This document shows, piece by piece, positions 8,239 to 16,718 of a DNA stretch of 64,000 nt. A program made the position numbers and the translations under genes. The DNA is from Actinomycetes bacterium (GTDB lineage: Bacteria; Actinomycetota; Acidimicrobiia; IMCC26256; JANYLB01), in assembly GCA_025363815.1 (NCBI GenBank), contig JANYLB010000052.1, positions 42,020 through 106,019 on the forward strand. The letters are read 5' to 3'. Under the pieces are notes generated by a model. The model made no database searches, was not told the origin of the DNA, and was given only the letters and a program-made list of their open reading frames with translations. The stretch's first letter is position 1; every line of letters begins with the position of its first letter.

Positions 8239-9672
8239 ATCATTGATTCGTCGATCGCCGCACTCCTCCGCGATCTCGCGGTTGCGCTCGGGCCCGATCG
8301 CGCGCGGGCTGAGCCACTCGAGCTAGCGCTCTACGCCCGTGACGCCGGGACCGGACGCGGGCGGGCCGCAGCAGTGTGCTTCCCCCGCTCGACCGAGGAG
8401 GTCGCGGCGGCGGTTCGGATCGCGGCCCTTCACGATCGCGCCTTTGTAGTCCGTGGGAGTGGGACCGGACTCGCCGGGGGAGCCACCCCGCTCGCCGACC
8501 CTCTCGTCATCGTGATGACTCAAATGAACAGGATCCTCGACATCGATCCGGTCGAACAGGTGGCGTGGGTCGAACCGGGAGTGTTGAACCTCGACCTGAG
8601 TCGGGCGGTCGCGCCTCTCGGCCTGCACTATGCACCCGATCCTTCCTCGCAACATGCCTGTTCCATTGGCGGCAACGTCGCCACCAACGCGGGTGGTCCT
8701 CATTGCCTCGCCAGCGGTGTGACCTCGGCCCACGTGCGCGCGCTCGAGGTCGTCCTGGCCGACGGCTCCATCGCCGATCTCGGGGGACTGATTCCCGATG
8801 CCCCCGGCTACGACCTTCGCGGCGTGTTCGTGGGGAGCGAGGGCACGATGGGCATCGCCACCGCGATCGCGGTGCACCTGACATCGAACCCACCTGCGGT
8901 CCGAACGCTCCTGCTCGACTTCACTTCAGTCGAGGCCGCGGCCGCGGCTGTCAGCGGGATCATCGCCTCGGGGATCCTTCCGGCTGCGCTCGAGATGATG
9001 GACGCGCAGATCACGCGAGCGGTCGAGGACTTCGTTGGCGCGGGCTTCCCCCGCGACGCCGCCGCGGTGCTACTCGTCGAGCTCGACGGGCTCCCGGCCG
9101 GCGTTGCGGCCGACGTCGCTGCCGTGGAGCGTGTCGGCCTCGCCGAAGGCGCCCGAACTGTGCGGGTCGCGGCCGACGACACAGAGCGTGAGCTTCTCTG
9201 GAAGGGTCGCAAGTCGGCCTTCGGAGCGATCGCGCGCATCGCGCCCGACTATTACCTGCACGACGCGGTCGTGCCCCGCTCGCGCCTCGTCGAGGTGCTC
9301 CATCGGGTATACGAGATCGCGGCCGAGCAGCGGCTCACCGTGATGAACGTGTTTCACGCCGGCGACGGGAACCTCCACCCGCTCATCGTGTTCGACGCGC
9401 GGGAGCCGGGGATCTGGCCTCGTGTCCACGATGCCGGTGACGCGATCCTGCGGGCGTGTGTCGACGCCGGAGGGGTGCTCTCCGGCGAGCATGGCATCGG
9501 CATCGAAAAACGCGACTTCATGCCGTTGATATTCAATCCTGACGATCTCGACGCCCAGGCGAAGGTGCGAGACTCGTTCGACCCGTCGGGTCGCGCCAAC
9601 CCCGACAAGGTCCTCCCCGCGGGCAGTCGATGTGGCGAGGCGCAACGGATCCCGGAGGGCGCGTGGATCTGA
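8239..9672 (+). CDS. glcD: Glycolate/lactate oxidase subunit GlcD (FAD-linked)
   Basis: FAD-dependent 2-hydroxyacid oxidoreductase, probably acting on glycolate or D-lactate with GlcE and GlcF at the membrane. The PP-loop FAD site is VVRGSGTGLAGGATPL, followed by SIGGNVATNAGG; the C-terminal FAD-oxidase domain holds VFHAGDGNLHPLI and GEHGIGIEKRDFM. Family similarity extends upstream of the first in-frame GTG (8374): the preceding ELALYARDAGTGRGRAAAV is the normal start of the FAD domain. No ATG, GTG or TTG exists in frame further up, so an ATC or ATT start at 8239/8242 is proposed from promoter spacing. If GTG 8374 were used, ~45 conserved residues would be lost. Confidence 0.85.
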   Translation: MIDSSIAALLRDLAVALGPDRARAEPLELALYARDAGTGRGRAAAVCFPRSTEEVAAAVRIAALHDRAFVVRGSGTGLAGGATPLADPLVIVMTQMNRILDIDPVEQVAWVEPGVLNLDLSRAVAPLGLHYAPDPSSQHACSIGGNVATNAGGPHCLASGVTSAHVRALEVVLADGSIADLGGLIPDAPGYDLRGVFVGSEGTMGIATAIAVHLTSNPPAVRTLLLDFTSVEAAAAAVSGIIASGILPAALEMMDAQITRAVEDFVGAGFPRDAAAVLLVELDGLPAGVAADVAAVERVGLAEGARTVRVAADDTERELLWKGRKSAFGAIARIAPDYYLHDAVVPRSRLVEVLHRVYEIAAEQRLTVMNVFHAGDGNLHPLIVFDAREPGIWPRVHDAGDAILRACVDAGGVLSGEHGIGIEKRDFMPLIFNPDDLDAQAKVRDSFDPSGRANPDKVLPAGSRCGEAQRIPEGAWI

Positions 9673-10688
9673 CCGACGCGCTCCAGTCGCTGGCCGAAAC
9701 CGTCGCCGCCGCCACGGGGCCGGTCGTGGGGGTGGGGTCGCGCACGCAGTTCGACGCCGGCAATCCGGTCCCGACCGACGCGATCGCAATCGCGGCACCG
9801 TGCGGCATCGTGGGTTTCGAGCCGACCGATCTCACGGTGACCCTTGGAGCCGGCACCACCTGTGCGGAGCTGGATGCAGTCCTCGCAGAAGCCGGCCAGG
9901 AGGTCGCGCTCGATCCGGCGGACCCGGCCGCCACTGTCGGCGGAGTACTCGCCGTAGGCATCTCGGGCCGGCGCCGGCTTCGGAACGGCCCTGTACGCGA
10001 CGCCGTGCTCGAGGTCCGCTTCGCTACTGCAGATGGCCGAGTGGTGAAAGGCGGTGGACCCACGGTCAAGAACGTCAGCGGCTACGACCTTCCCAGGCTT
10101 CTCGTGGGTTCTTTCGGGACGCTCGGCCTGCTCGGCCAGGTCACGCTTCGGGCCCGCGCCCGTCCGGCGCGGACCCAATGGGGCGCCCGCAGCGGCGCGC
10201 CCGGTGCCGTTCTCGCTTCACTCGTACAACCGTCAGCCGTGTTGTGGGGGGGGACCATCACCACGGTGCTCTTGGAAGGTCACCCCGACGATGTCGACCG
10301 CGAGCTGCGAGCGGGCGGCCTCGAGTGCGTCTCCGGCCCGGCACCGTTCCCACAAGGGCCGCACCGCGGCCGGATCTCGGTGAGACCGAGTGCGATCGAA
10401 GACCTCGGCCCGGTCCTCGACGCGACCGGTTGCCGGTGGCTCGCGGAAGCCGGAGTGGGGACGGTACACGTGGCCGCGGACTCTCCCGATGCGCTCGCCG
10501 CAGCGCGAGCCGCAGCCTGCTCGGCCGGCGGATGGTTGCTGCGCGAAGCCGGCGCACCCGAGCTCGACGGCTTCGGCATCGAGCTCCCCAACGTCGCGAT
10601 CATGCGTCGACTCAAAGACGCGTTTGATCCCGAGGGCAAGCTAGCCCCGGGTCGGCTCCCGCTGATATCCGCGACGGCATCGCGATGA
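9663..10688 (+). CDS. glcE: Glycolate oxidase FAD-binding subunit GlcE
   Basis: A 341-residue partner of GlcD with a shortened FAD-binding domain: GVGSRTQFDAG, EPTDLTVTLGAGTTCAELDAVL and PAATVGGVLAVGISGRRRL, then GPTVKNVSGYDLPRLLVGSFGTLGLL, all typical of GlcE. The GTG at 9663 overlaps the glcD stop; an ATG at 9630 in the same frame is the alternative. It ends in a 4-base overlap with glcF. The C-terminal KDAFDPEGKLAPGRLP is the standard ending of the family. Confidence 0.86.
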   Translation: MDLTDALQSLAETVAAATGPVVGVGSRTQFDAGNPVPTDAIAIAAPCGIVGFEPTDLTVTLGAGTTCAELDAVLAEAGQEVALDPADPAATVGGVLAVGISGRRRLRNGPVRDAVLEVRFATADGRVVKGGGPTVKNVSGYDLPRLLVGSFGTLGLLGQVTLRARARPARTQWGARSGAPGAVLASLVQPSAVLWGGTITTVLLEGHPDDVDRELRAGGLECVSGPAPFPQGPHRGRISVRPSAIEDLGPVLDATGCRWLAEAGVGTVHVAADSPDALAAARAAACSAGGWLLREAGAPELDGFGIELPNVAIMRRLKDAFDPEGKLAPGRLPLISATASR

Positions 10689-11866
10689 CGCTGCATCTCG
10701 ATGACGACGAGCTCGTGGCGTGCGTGGCGTGCGGGCTCTGCCTCCCGCACTGCCCGACCTATCGCGTCACCGGCCTCGAGATCGCCTCGCCTCGCGGCCG
10801 GATCGCGGCCATGCGCTCGGTGCAGTACGACGACGCCCCAATCGACGCCGCGTTCGTGGGCGCGATGGAGGAGTGCGTCCAATGCCGTGGGTGCGAGGCC
10901 GCCTGCCCATCGGGTGTGGCGTTCGGTCACCTGATGGAGGAGACCCGGGCTGTGCTCCACGACACGCCCGGCGCCCGACCGCGGTTGGGTCAGCGCGCCG
11001 TCGAGTGGCTTGGATACCGGATCGTCCTGCCGAACCGGGTGCTCCTCCGGATGCTCACCTGGCTCATCTGGCTCGCGCAACGATTGGGGCTCGTGCCGGG
11101 TCGGTTCGGCCTCCCGAAGTTGGCGGCAAGGGACTTGACCATCCGTCTCGATTCCGATCCCGACCCGGAAGCGTTTCTTTTCACCGGCTGCGTGATGGAC
11201 GCTTGGCAGCGCGCCGTTCACCGTTCGGCGCTCGCGGTGATGCGTTCGACCGGAGCGCGGGTCGCTCCATCGCCCAATGGTGGCGCGACCTGTTGCGGGG
11301 GGCTGCACACCCATTCCGGACGCCTCGATGAAGCCCGCGCGCTCGCTCGTCGGGTGATCGCATCGATGCCCGGTGACGTTGACATCGTCGTCGACAGCGC
11401 CGGGTGCGGCGCGGCCATGAAGGACTACGGCCGCCTCCTCGGCACGGTCGAGAGCGAAGCGTTCTCCGCCCGCGTGAGCGACTTCTCGGAGTGGGTCGTC
11501 GAGCGCGGCCTCCCCGAGCTCCGCACCACGGGGAGATCGGTCGTGATCCAGGACCCGTGCCACCTTCGCCACGTTCAGCACGCGCAGGGACCGGTCCACC
11601 AGGCACTCGCGCTTGCCTACGACATCTCAACCACGGCCGATGACGGGTTGTGCTGCGGAGCCGGAGGCGCATACGCCGTGTACCAGCTCCAGCTGGCGGC
11701 CGCGATCCGGACTCGGAAGGCGGAGGCAATCCGCAACGCGTCGCCCATGGCGACGGCTACGGTGCTGGTCGCTTCGGCGAACCCGGGCTGCGCCATGCAT
11801 CTCGGCGCTGTTGCCGGTCTCGACGTGCGTCACCCTGCCGAACTGATCGAGGAGGCCCTCCCGTGA
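10685..11866 (+). CDS. glcF: Glycolate oxidase iron-sulfur subunit GlcF
   Basis: A 393-residue electron-transfer subunit. Two [4Fe-4S] ferredoxin motifs are CVACGLCLPHCP and CVQCRGCEAACP near the N-terminus. Two CCG domains follow (GGATCCGGLHTHSG and DDGLCCGAGGAYAV), which bind a further cluster or heterodisulfide-reductase-like centre. It passes electrons from GlcD/GlcE to the quinone pool. The ATG overlaps the glcE stop, giving a tightly coupled three-gene operon. Confidence 0.88.
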   Translation: MTLHLDDDELVACVACGLCLPHCPTYRVTGLEIASPRGRIAAMRSVQYDDAPIDAAFVGAMEECVQCRGCEAACPSGVAFGHLMEETRAVLHDTPGARPRLGQRAVEWLGYRIVLPNRVLLRMLTWLIWLAQRLGLVPGRFGLPKLAARDLTIRLDSDPDPEAFLFTGCVMDAWQRAVHRSALAVMRSTGARVAPSPNGGATCCGGLHTHSGRLDEARALARRVIASMPGDVDIVVDSAGCGAAMKDYGRLLGTVESEAFSARVSDFSEWVVERGLPELRTTGRSVVIQDPCHLRHVQHAQGPVHQALALAYDISTTADDGLCCGAGGAYAVYQLQLAAAIRTRKAEAIRNASPMATATVLVASANPGCAMHLGAVAGLDVRHPAELIEEALP

Positions 11867-12069
11867 GTGGATCATCCGAGAGCGCCTACGCCGATCTGGT
11901 ATCGAGCCTGCGCAACATCGAGGAGCAGCTACGCGATCTCGCGTACGACGCCCTGCGCGCCGCCGCGTCGGGCGACGCGCAAGCCGGCGCCGCGGAGAAG
12001 CGGGTACTGAAGGCGCGACGCGCGATCGAACGCGCGATCCACGCCCTCGAGCCCGGCCGCTCCAGCTGA
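11863..12069 (+). CDS. Small helical hypothetical protein
   Basis: A 68-residue protein starting at a GTG that overlaps the glcF stop (GTGA), with a GGAGG ribosome-binding site about 9 bases upstream. It is almost wholly helical, with alternating acidic and basic residues (SLRNIEEQLRDLAYDALR and EKRVLKARRAIERAIHAL), a likely coiled coil or small helical bundle. Not recognised. Position suggests co-production with glycolate oxidase, perhaps as a separate small cytosolic factor. Confidence 0.65.
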   Translation: MSGSSESAYADLVSSLRNIEEQLRDLAYDALRAAASGDAQAGAAEKRVLKARRAIERAIHALEPGRSS

Positions 12070-12099
12070 CGCCGAGAGCGGAGCGCGCCAACCAGGCTC

Positions 12100-13158
12100 T
12101 CAGCGGCCATTCAGGCGGTTGATCAACTCGCGGATGCGAGCCCAGTTCTTGCGGTCGAACCGGAAGGCGATGCGTTCGAGCTCGACGTGATCATCATCGG
12201 TGATCTCGGCGGGTGTGGGCCCGATCTTCTCGATCTCACCGCGTACGACGATGTCGGCGAAGTCGCGGTTGAGGCCCCCCAGCTCGGCTCCGTCGGGCGC
12301 ATGCAGCATGCGCAGCACGAGGGTCCCTTCGACGAAGCGCAGTGACCGGTAATTCTCGTAGAAGCCGATGATCTCGTCGACCGCGGTCTCGACGTCGTCG
12401 GTGATTCGGACCAACGCGAGATCGCGCTCGGAGATGTAGCCCCGTTCCAGCAGTTCGGCCTCGGCAAAGCTCTTCCAACCCGACCAGTAGGTACCGCCGG
12501 GCACATCGAGCAATACGATCGGGGCGGGTTGCGCCTTGCCGGTCTGGATGAGGGTGAGCAGCTCAAACGCTTCGTCGAGAGTGCCGAAGCCACCGGGAAG
12601 GAGCGCGAAGCCATCGGATTCCTTGATGAACGCGAGCTTTCGGGTGAAGAAGTAGCGGAAGTTGATGAGCTTCGGATCGTCGGCGCTGAACGCGGCCGTC
12701 GCCGCCTCGAACGGTAGGCGGATGCCCACGCCGAAAGAGTTCTCGGCCCCGGCACCTTCGATGCCTGCGGCCATGATTCCCGGCCCGGCCCCTGTGATCA
12801 CCATCCAGTCGTGTGCGGTCAGCGCAGTGGCGAGGCGGCGGGTCTGGTCGTAGAGCGGATCGTCGGGCTCGGTGCGGGCCGAGCCGAAGATCGAAATCTT
12901 GAACGCGTCCCGGTAGGGCGCGAACACGTGGAACGTGTGCCGCATCTCTTTCAGTGCCGCATTCGCAACCTTGAGATCGCCGCGCGAGGCGTGGTCTCGG
13001 GCCAGGCGCAGCGATGTGACCAGCAACTCGGAGATGAGGTCAGCGTTCTCGCCGGCGCCGACCTGCTCGACGAGCGTGGCGACCGTGGTGTCGAGATCAG
13101 GATCACCGGTCCGGTAACGCGCTTGACGAGAGTTTCGCCGCCGGCCTTGCGGACTCAT
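12100..13158 (-). CDS. LOG-family protein (TIGR00730-like phosphoribohydrolase fold)
   Basis: A 352-residue Rossmann-fold protein. The LOG signature LLPGGFGTLDEAFELLTLIQ is present, preceded by the nucleotide-binding GAGPGIMAAGIEGA. Characterised members cleave nucleoside 5'-monophosphates, such as cytokinin nucleotides, to base plus ribose 5-phosphate. This one is longer than the ~190-residue core, with N- and C-terminal additions. It is the third gene of the cofGH-pfkB-LOG operon and overlaps pfkB by 4 bases, which hints at nucleotide salvage. Exact substrate unknown. Confidence 0.8.
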   Translation of the reverse strand: MSPQGRRRNSRQARYRTGDPDLDTTVATLVEQVGAGENADLISELLVTSLRLARDHASRGDLKVANAALKEMRHTFHVFAPYRDAFKISIFGSARTEPDDPLYDQTRRLATALTAHDWMVITGAGPGIMAAGIEGAGAENSFGVGIRLPFEAATAAFSADDPKLINFRYFFTRKLAFIKESDGFALLPGGFGTLDEAFELLTLIQTGKAQPAPIVLLDVPGGTYWSGWKSFAEAELLERGYISERDLALVRITDDVETAVDEIIGFYENYRSLRFVEGTLVLRMLHAPDGAELGGLNRDFADIVVRGEIEKIGPTPAEITDDDHVELERIAFRFDRKNWARIRELINRLNGR

Positions 13159-14159
13159 CCTAGAAATTGTGAGGCGAGATCAGCGAGACTGACCTCAGAC
13201 CGAGCCCCGAGGTGGGAGATGACCTCAGCCGCAGCGAGTCCACCGAGCTTTCCGGCCGTGACGCAGTCGTAACCGCGCGCCAGCGCGTACAGGAACCCCG
13301 CGGCGTAGAGATCGCCGGCTCCCGTGGTGTCGACGACCCGGTCGACCGGATGGGCAGCCACCTCGTAGACGTCGTCGCCGGCAACGACCACCGAACCCCG
13401 CGCTCCCCGTGTAACCGCCGCGATCTCGCAGTGGTTCCGCACCTTCTGAACCGCGGTGTCGAACTCGTCGACCTCATAGAGCGAACAGATCTCGATCTCG
13501 TTGGCGAACAAGACGTCGACGTCGCCCGCGATGAGATCAAGGAAGTCGACCCGGTGGCGTTCCACACAGAAGGGATCCGACAGCGACAAGGCCACTTTGC
13601 GGCCGGACTCATGGGCCCGTGCCGCCGCGGTGCGGAACGCCTCTTTCGCCGTCGGCTGATCCCAGAGATAGCCCTCGAGATACGTGAACTGGGCGTTGTC
13701 GATGAGATCAACGGGGACATCATCCGGGGAGAGGTCGCTCGCGACGCCGAGGAATGTGCACATCGTGCGCTCTGCATCGGGGGTGACGATGACGAGGCAG
13801 CGACCGGTCGGGCCGTCACTCTTCGCCCGGGCGCCGTCGAACGCGATACCGAGTGCCGCGAGATCGTGGGTGAAGACCTGCCCGAATTGGTCGTCGCCGA
13901 TTCTCCCGACGAACGCGGCGCGTCCTCCAAAGGACGCGACCCCCGATGCAGTGTTAGCTGCCGATCCCCCTGATGCCTCGACTCCGGGGCTCAGCGCGGC
14001 ATAGATCGAATCGGAGAGGTCACGGTCAACCATCACCATCGTGCCCTTGACCAGGTCGAGCAGGCCGAGAAGCTCGTCGTTCTCGTTGCTGAGCACGTCG
14101 ACCAGGGCATTGCCGACGGCGACGAGGTCGTAGCTGGTGTCGGTGCCGGTGGTGGTCAC
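13155..14159 (-). CDS. PfkB-family kinase, adenosine-kinase type
   Basis: A 334-residue ribokinase-fold sugar/nucleoside kinase. Near the N-terminus are GNALVDVLS and the substrate-site stretch EASGGSAANTASGVASFGG. The C-terminal anion hole and catalytic base are in VDTTGAGDLYAAGFLYAL. Overall similarity is to the group annotated as bacterial adenosine kinase, giving AMP from adenosine and ATP. The GTG start overlaps the stop of cofGH (GTGA), and its own stop overlaps the LOG gene start, so all three are translated from one message. Confidence 0.8.
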   Translation of the reverse strand: MTTTGTDTSYDLVAVGNALVDVLSNENDELLGLLDLVKGTMVMVDRDLSDSIYAALSPGVEASGGSAANTASGVASFGGRAAFVGRIGDDQFGQVFTHDLAALGIAFDGARAKSDGPTGRCLVIVTPDAERTMCTFLGVASDLSPDDVPVDLIDNAQFTYLEGYLWDQPTAKEAFRTAAARAHESGRKVALSLSDPFCVERHRVDFLDLIAGDVDVLFANEIEICSLYEVDEFDTAVQKVRNHCEIAAVTRGARGSVVVAGDDVYEVAAHPVDRVVDTTGAGDLYAAGFLYALARGYDCVTAGKLGGLAAAEVISHLGARSEVSLADLASQFLG

Positions 14160-16615
14160 GATCCCACTTTCACAGTCAGGCTGACGGGTGTGCCGGTCGG
14201 CGGCGCGGCGGGACGACGCACGTGGCCATGGTCTTCGTGCATGTGGTCCCCGAAGAGATCCTCGAGGGGATCGCTTCCACGAGCGACGGCGGGACCCTCG
14301 ACCGGTCGGAGGCGGCGGCCGACGGTCGTCTTGCGTCCGTACAGGGTGGTGCGCTGCTCGAGGGGTCGGCCGAGTTGTTCGGTGATGGAACGGAACTCCA
14401 CCTCGTCGACCTCCTGGCCGTGACTGGCGCCGGCGGCGCGTGAGATGTTCTCGTCCATCAGAGTGCCGCCCAGGTCATTGGCGCCGGACTGGAGTACCTG
14501 GCGGGCTCCGGGGAGGCCGAGCTTCACCCACGACACCTGAATGTTGTCGATGGCGCCGCGGTACGCGATGCGACCGACCGCGTGCATGAGAAGCGTTTCG
14601 CGAAAGGTCGGGCCCATGCGCGAGCGGCCCTTGATGAACAGAGGCGTCGCCATGTGGACGAAGGGCAGCGGCACGAATTCGGTGAAGCCACCGGTCTCGT
14701 GTTGGAGGGTGCGGGTGCGGACCATGTGGCGGGCGACATGCACCGGCTGTTCGACGTGGCCGAACATGATCGTGACATTCGAACGCAGACCCACCGAGTG
14801 CGCAGTGCGGTGTGCTTCCAGCCACTCTTCGGTGTTGATCTTGTCGGGGCAGATGATCGCCCGAACCTCGTCGTCGAGAATCTCGGCCGCGGTGCCCGGC
14901 AACGTCGCGAGCCCGAGCGACTTTGCCTCGGCGAGATACTCGGCGAGCGGTACGCCGTTGCGTCGGGCGCCTTCGGTCACCTCGAGTGCGGTGAAGCCGT
15001 GCACGTGGATATCGGGGGCGACCTCTTTCACGAGTCGGATCACATCGAGGTAGTAGTCGCCGTCGAAGTCGGGGTGGATTCCACCCTGGAGACAAACCTC
15101 GGTGGCGCCACAGTCGACTGCTTCTGCGACTCGTGTCCGCAGCTCGTCGGCACCGAGGAGATAGGGATCGCCCCGGAGGTTGAGCGACAACGGACCCTTG
15201 GAGAAGGCACAAAACCGGCACTTGAACGTGCAGACGTTCGTGTAGTTGATGTTGCGGTTCCGCACGAATGTGACGGTGTCGCCGACGATGTCGCGCCGGA
15301 GCTGGTCGGCAACCTCGGTGATGCGCATCACGTCGGCGCCGCGCGCCTCCAGCAGAGTGACGATCTCGTCCACTCCAGGATCCTCGCCGGCCATGACGCC
15401 ATCGAGCACCGCGCCCACGGCACCGCGACCGTGAGCCGGCCACCCGACCGGCACGGCCTTGGGGATGAGCGTCGGCGGCGCGAGGTCGCCACCCGCGTGC
15501 CACGGGTCGGGGTCGCGACTGAGGTGCTCGGAATCCGACGCGTGGCGGACCGCCGTGCGCACGTCGGGGTGTAACCATTCGTCGCCGGCAGCGACGAACT
15601 CGGGGTACACGGTGAGCCGTGGCGCGAGTACGAAGCCCGAGGCTTCGGTGGCGGTGCGCAGACGGTCGAGCGCGGGCCACGGACGCTCGGGGTTCACGTG
15701 ATCCGGAGTAACGGGCGAGACGCCGCCCCAGTCGTCGATCCCGGCGGCGAGGAGCGCGCCGAGGTCGTCGGAGAGGTTCGGAGGAGCTTGGAGGTGCATC
15801 TTGGAACCGAGCACGATACGAGCCGCGGCGATCGTCCAGAGGAGCTCATCGGTAGCGCACGCCGGCTCCCGGTGCATCGAGGTGCCGGCCTTCGGAAGGA
15901 AGTTCTGAATGATCACTTCCTGTACATGACCGTGGCGCGCGTGAACCTCGGCGATCGCATGCAACGCGTCGAGGCGTTCGGCGCGGGTCTCGCCGATCCC
16001 GACGAGAATCCCCGTGGTGAAAGGCACCTTGGCGCGGCCCGCGGCCTCCAGCGTCGCCAGCCGGCGTTCGGGGGTCTTGTCTGGTGCGCCGAAGTGCGGA
16101 CCGCCGGGTTCACCGAGGCGCGCCGCGAGGGTCTCGATCATCATCCCCTGCGACGGGCTCACGCAGCGCAGGGCCACCAGCTCCGCCTCGCAGAGGGCGC
16201 CGGCGTTCGCGTGGGGGAGTAGTCCTGTCTCGTGGAGCACGGCCCGCGCCGCGGCCACGAGGTAGTCGACCGTCGACGAGTAGCCGGACGCAGCGAGCCA
16301 GTCGGCGGCCGCGGGGTAGCGCTCCTCGGGGCTCTCGCCGAGAGTGAAGAGCGCCTCGTGACAGCCGAGCGCTGCACCGGCCCTGGCGATCGCCAGCACC
16401 TCCTCTAGCGGGAGATGCGGATGGTCGAGCCGCGCCGGAGGCTTGGCGAAGGTGCAGTAGCCGCAACGGTCACGGCACAGCATGGTCAGCGGGATGAACA
16501 CCTTGGGTGAGTAGGTGACGCGGTGACCGTGGCCGCGGTCGCGCATGCGCCCGGCCTCTGCCATCATCTCGTCCAAAGGGGAGTCGGCCAAGGCCTGCGA
16601 CTCGGTTCGGGTCAT
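14156..16615 (-). CDS. cofGH: 7,8-didemethyl-8-hydroxy-5-deazariboflavin (FO) synthase, fused CofG-CofH
   Basis: Makes FO, the chromophore of coenzyme F420, from tyrosine and 5-amino-6-ribitylaminouracil using two radical-SAM domains in one 819-residue polypeptide (FbiC in mycobacteria). The CofG half comes first with cluster motif CRDRCGYC; the CofH half follows with CTFKCRFC. The ATG at 16615 is used: a GGAGAG ribosome-binding sequence lies ~9 bases upstream; GTG 16618 is the alternative. A mini-ORF ends on this ATG. FO synthesis implies F420-dependent oxidoreductases in the organism. Confidence 0.93.
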   Translation of the reverse strand: MTRTESQALADSPLDEMMAEAGRMRDRGHGHRVTYSPKVFIPLTMLCRDRCGYCTFAKPPARLDHPHLPLEEVLAIARAGAALGCHEALFTLGESPEERYPAAADWLAASGYSSTVDYLVAAARAVLHETGLLPHANAGALCEAELVALRCVSPSQGMMIETLAARLGEPGGPHFGAPDKTPERRLATLEAAGRAKVPFTTGILVGIGETRAERLDALHAIAEVHARHGHVQEVIIQNFLPKAGTSMHREPACATDELLWTIAAARIVLGSKMHLQAPPNLSDDLGALLAAGIDDWGGVSPVTPDHVNPERPWPALDRLRTATEASGFVLAPRLTVYPEFVAAGDEWLHPDVRTAVRHASDSEHLSRDPDPWHAGGDLAPPTLIPKAVPVGWPAHGRGAVGAVLDGVMAGEDPGVDEIVTLLEARGADVMRITEVADQLRRDIVGDTVTFVRNRNINYTNVCTFKCRFCAFSKGPLSLNLRGDPYLLGADELRTRVAEAVDCGATEVCLQGGIHPDFDGDYYLDVIRLVKEVAPDIHVHGFTALEVTEGARRNGVPLAEYLAEAKSLGLATLPGTAAEILDDEVRAIICPDKINTEEWLEAHRTAHSVGLRSNVTIMFGHVEQPVHVARHMVRTRTLQHETGGFTEFVPLPFVHMATPLFIKGRSRMGPTFRETLLMHAVGRIAYRGAIDNIQVSWVKLGLPGARQVLQSGANDLGGTLMDENISRAAGASHGQEVDEVEFRSITEQLGRPLEQRTTLYGRKTTVGRRLRPVEGPAVARGSDPLEDLFGDHMHEDHGHVRRPAAPPTGTPVSLTVKVGS

Positions 16616-16644
16616 CACGCGAGCTCTCCGCTCCGTCGATTCAC
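16615..16644 (-). CDS. Possible 9-residue leader peptide of cofGH
   Basis: A GTG at 16644 lies 9 bases after TAGGCT and opens a nine-codon frame (VNRRSGELA) whose TGA shares its A with the cofGH ATG (TGATG). A ribosome starting on the leaderless 5' end would terminate exactly at the cofGH start, where a ribosome-binding sequence is embedded. This looks like termination-reinitiation coupling. It may be fortuitous. Confidence 0.3.
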   Translation of the reverse strand: MNRRSGELA

Positions 16645-16653
16645 GGAATCGTG

Positions 16654-16659
16654 AGCCTA
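16654..16659 (-). promoter_or_regulatory. -10 element (TAGGCT) of the cofGH operon
   Basis: TAGGCT on the minus strand, 9 bases before GTG 16644 and ~38 bases before the cofGH ATG. Confidence 0.45.
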
Positions 16660-16718
16660 ACGGGGGGCGAGCAGGGATCCGCACGGGAGGGATTCCGGGG
16701 TGGAACGGAGCGGCCGGG

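Noticed and set aside
10280..11599. 439-codon minus-strand open frame across glcE/glcF
   Set aside because: Mirrors coding sequence of well-supported genes, with Arg/His-rich composition and no domain.
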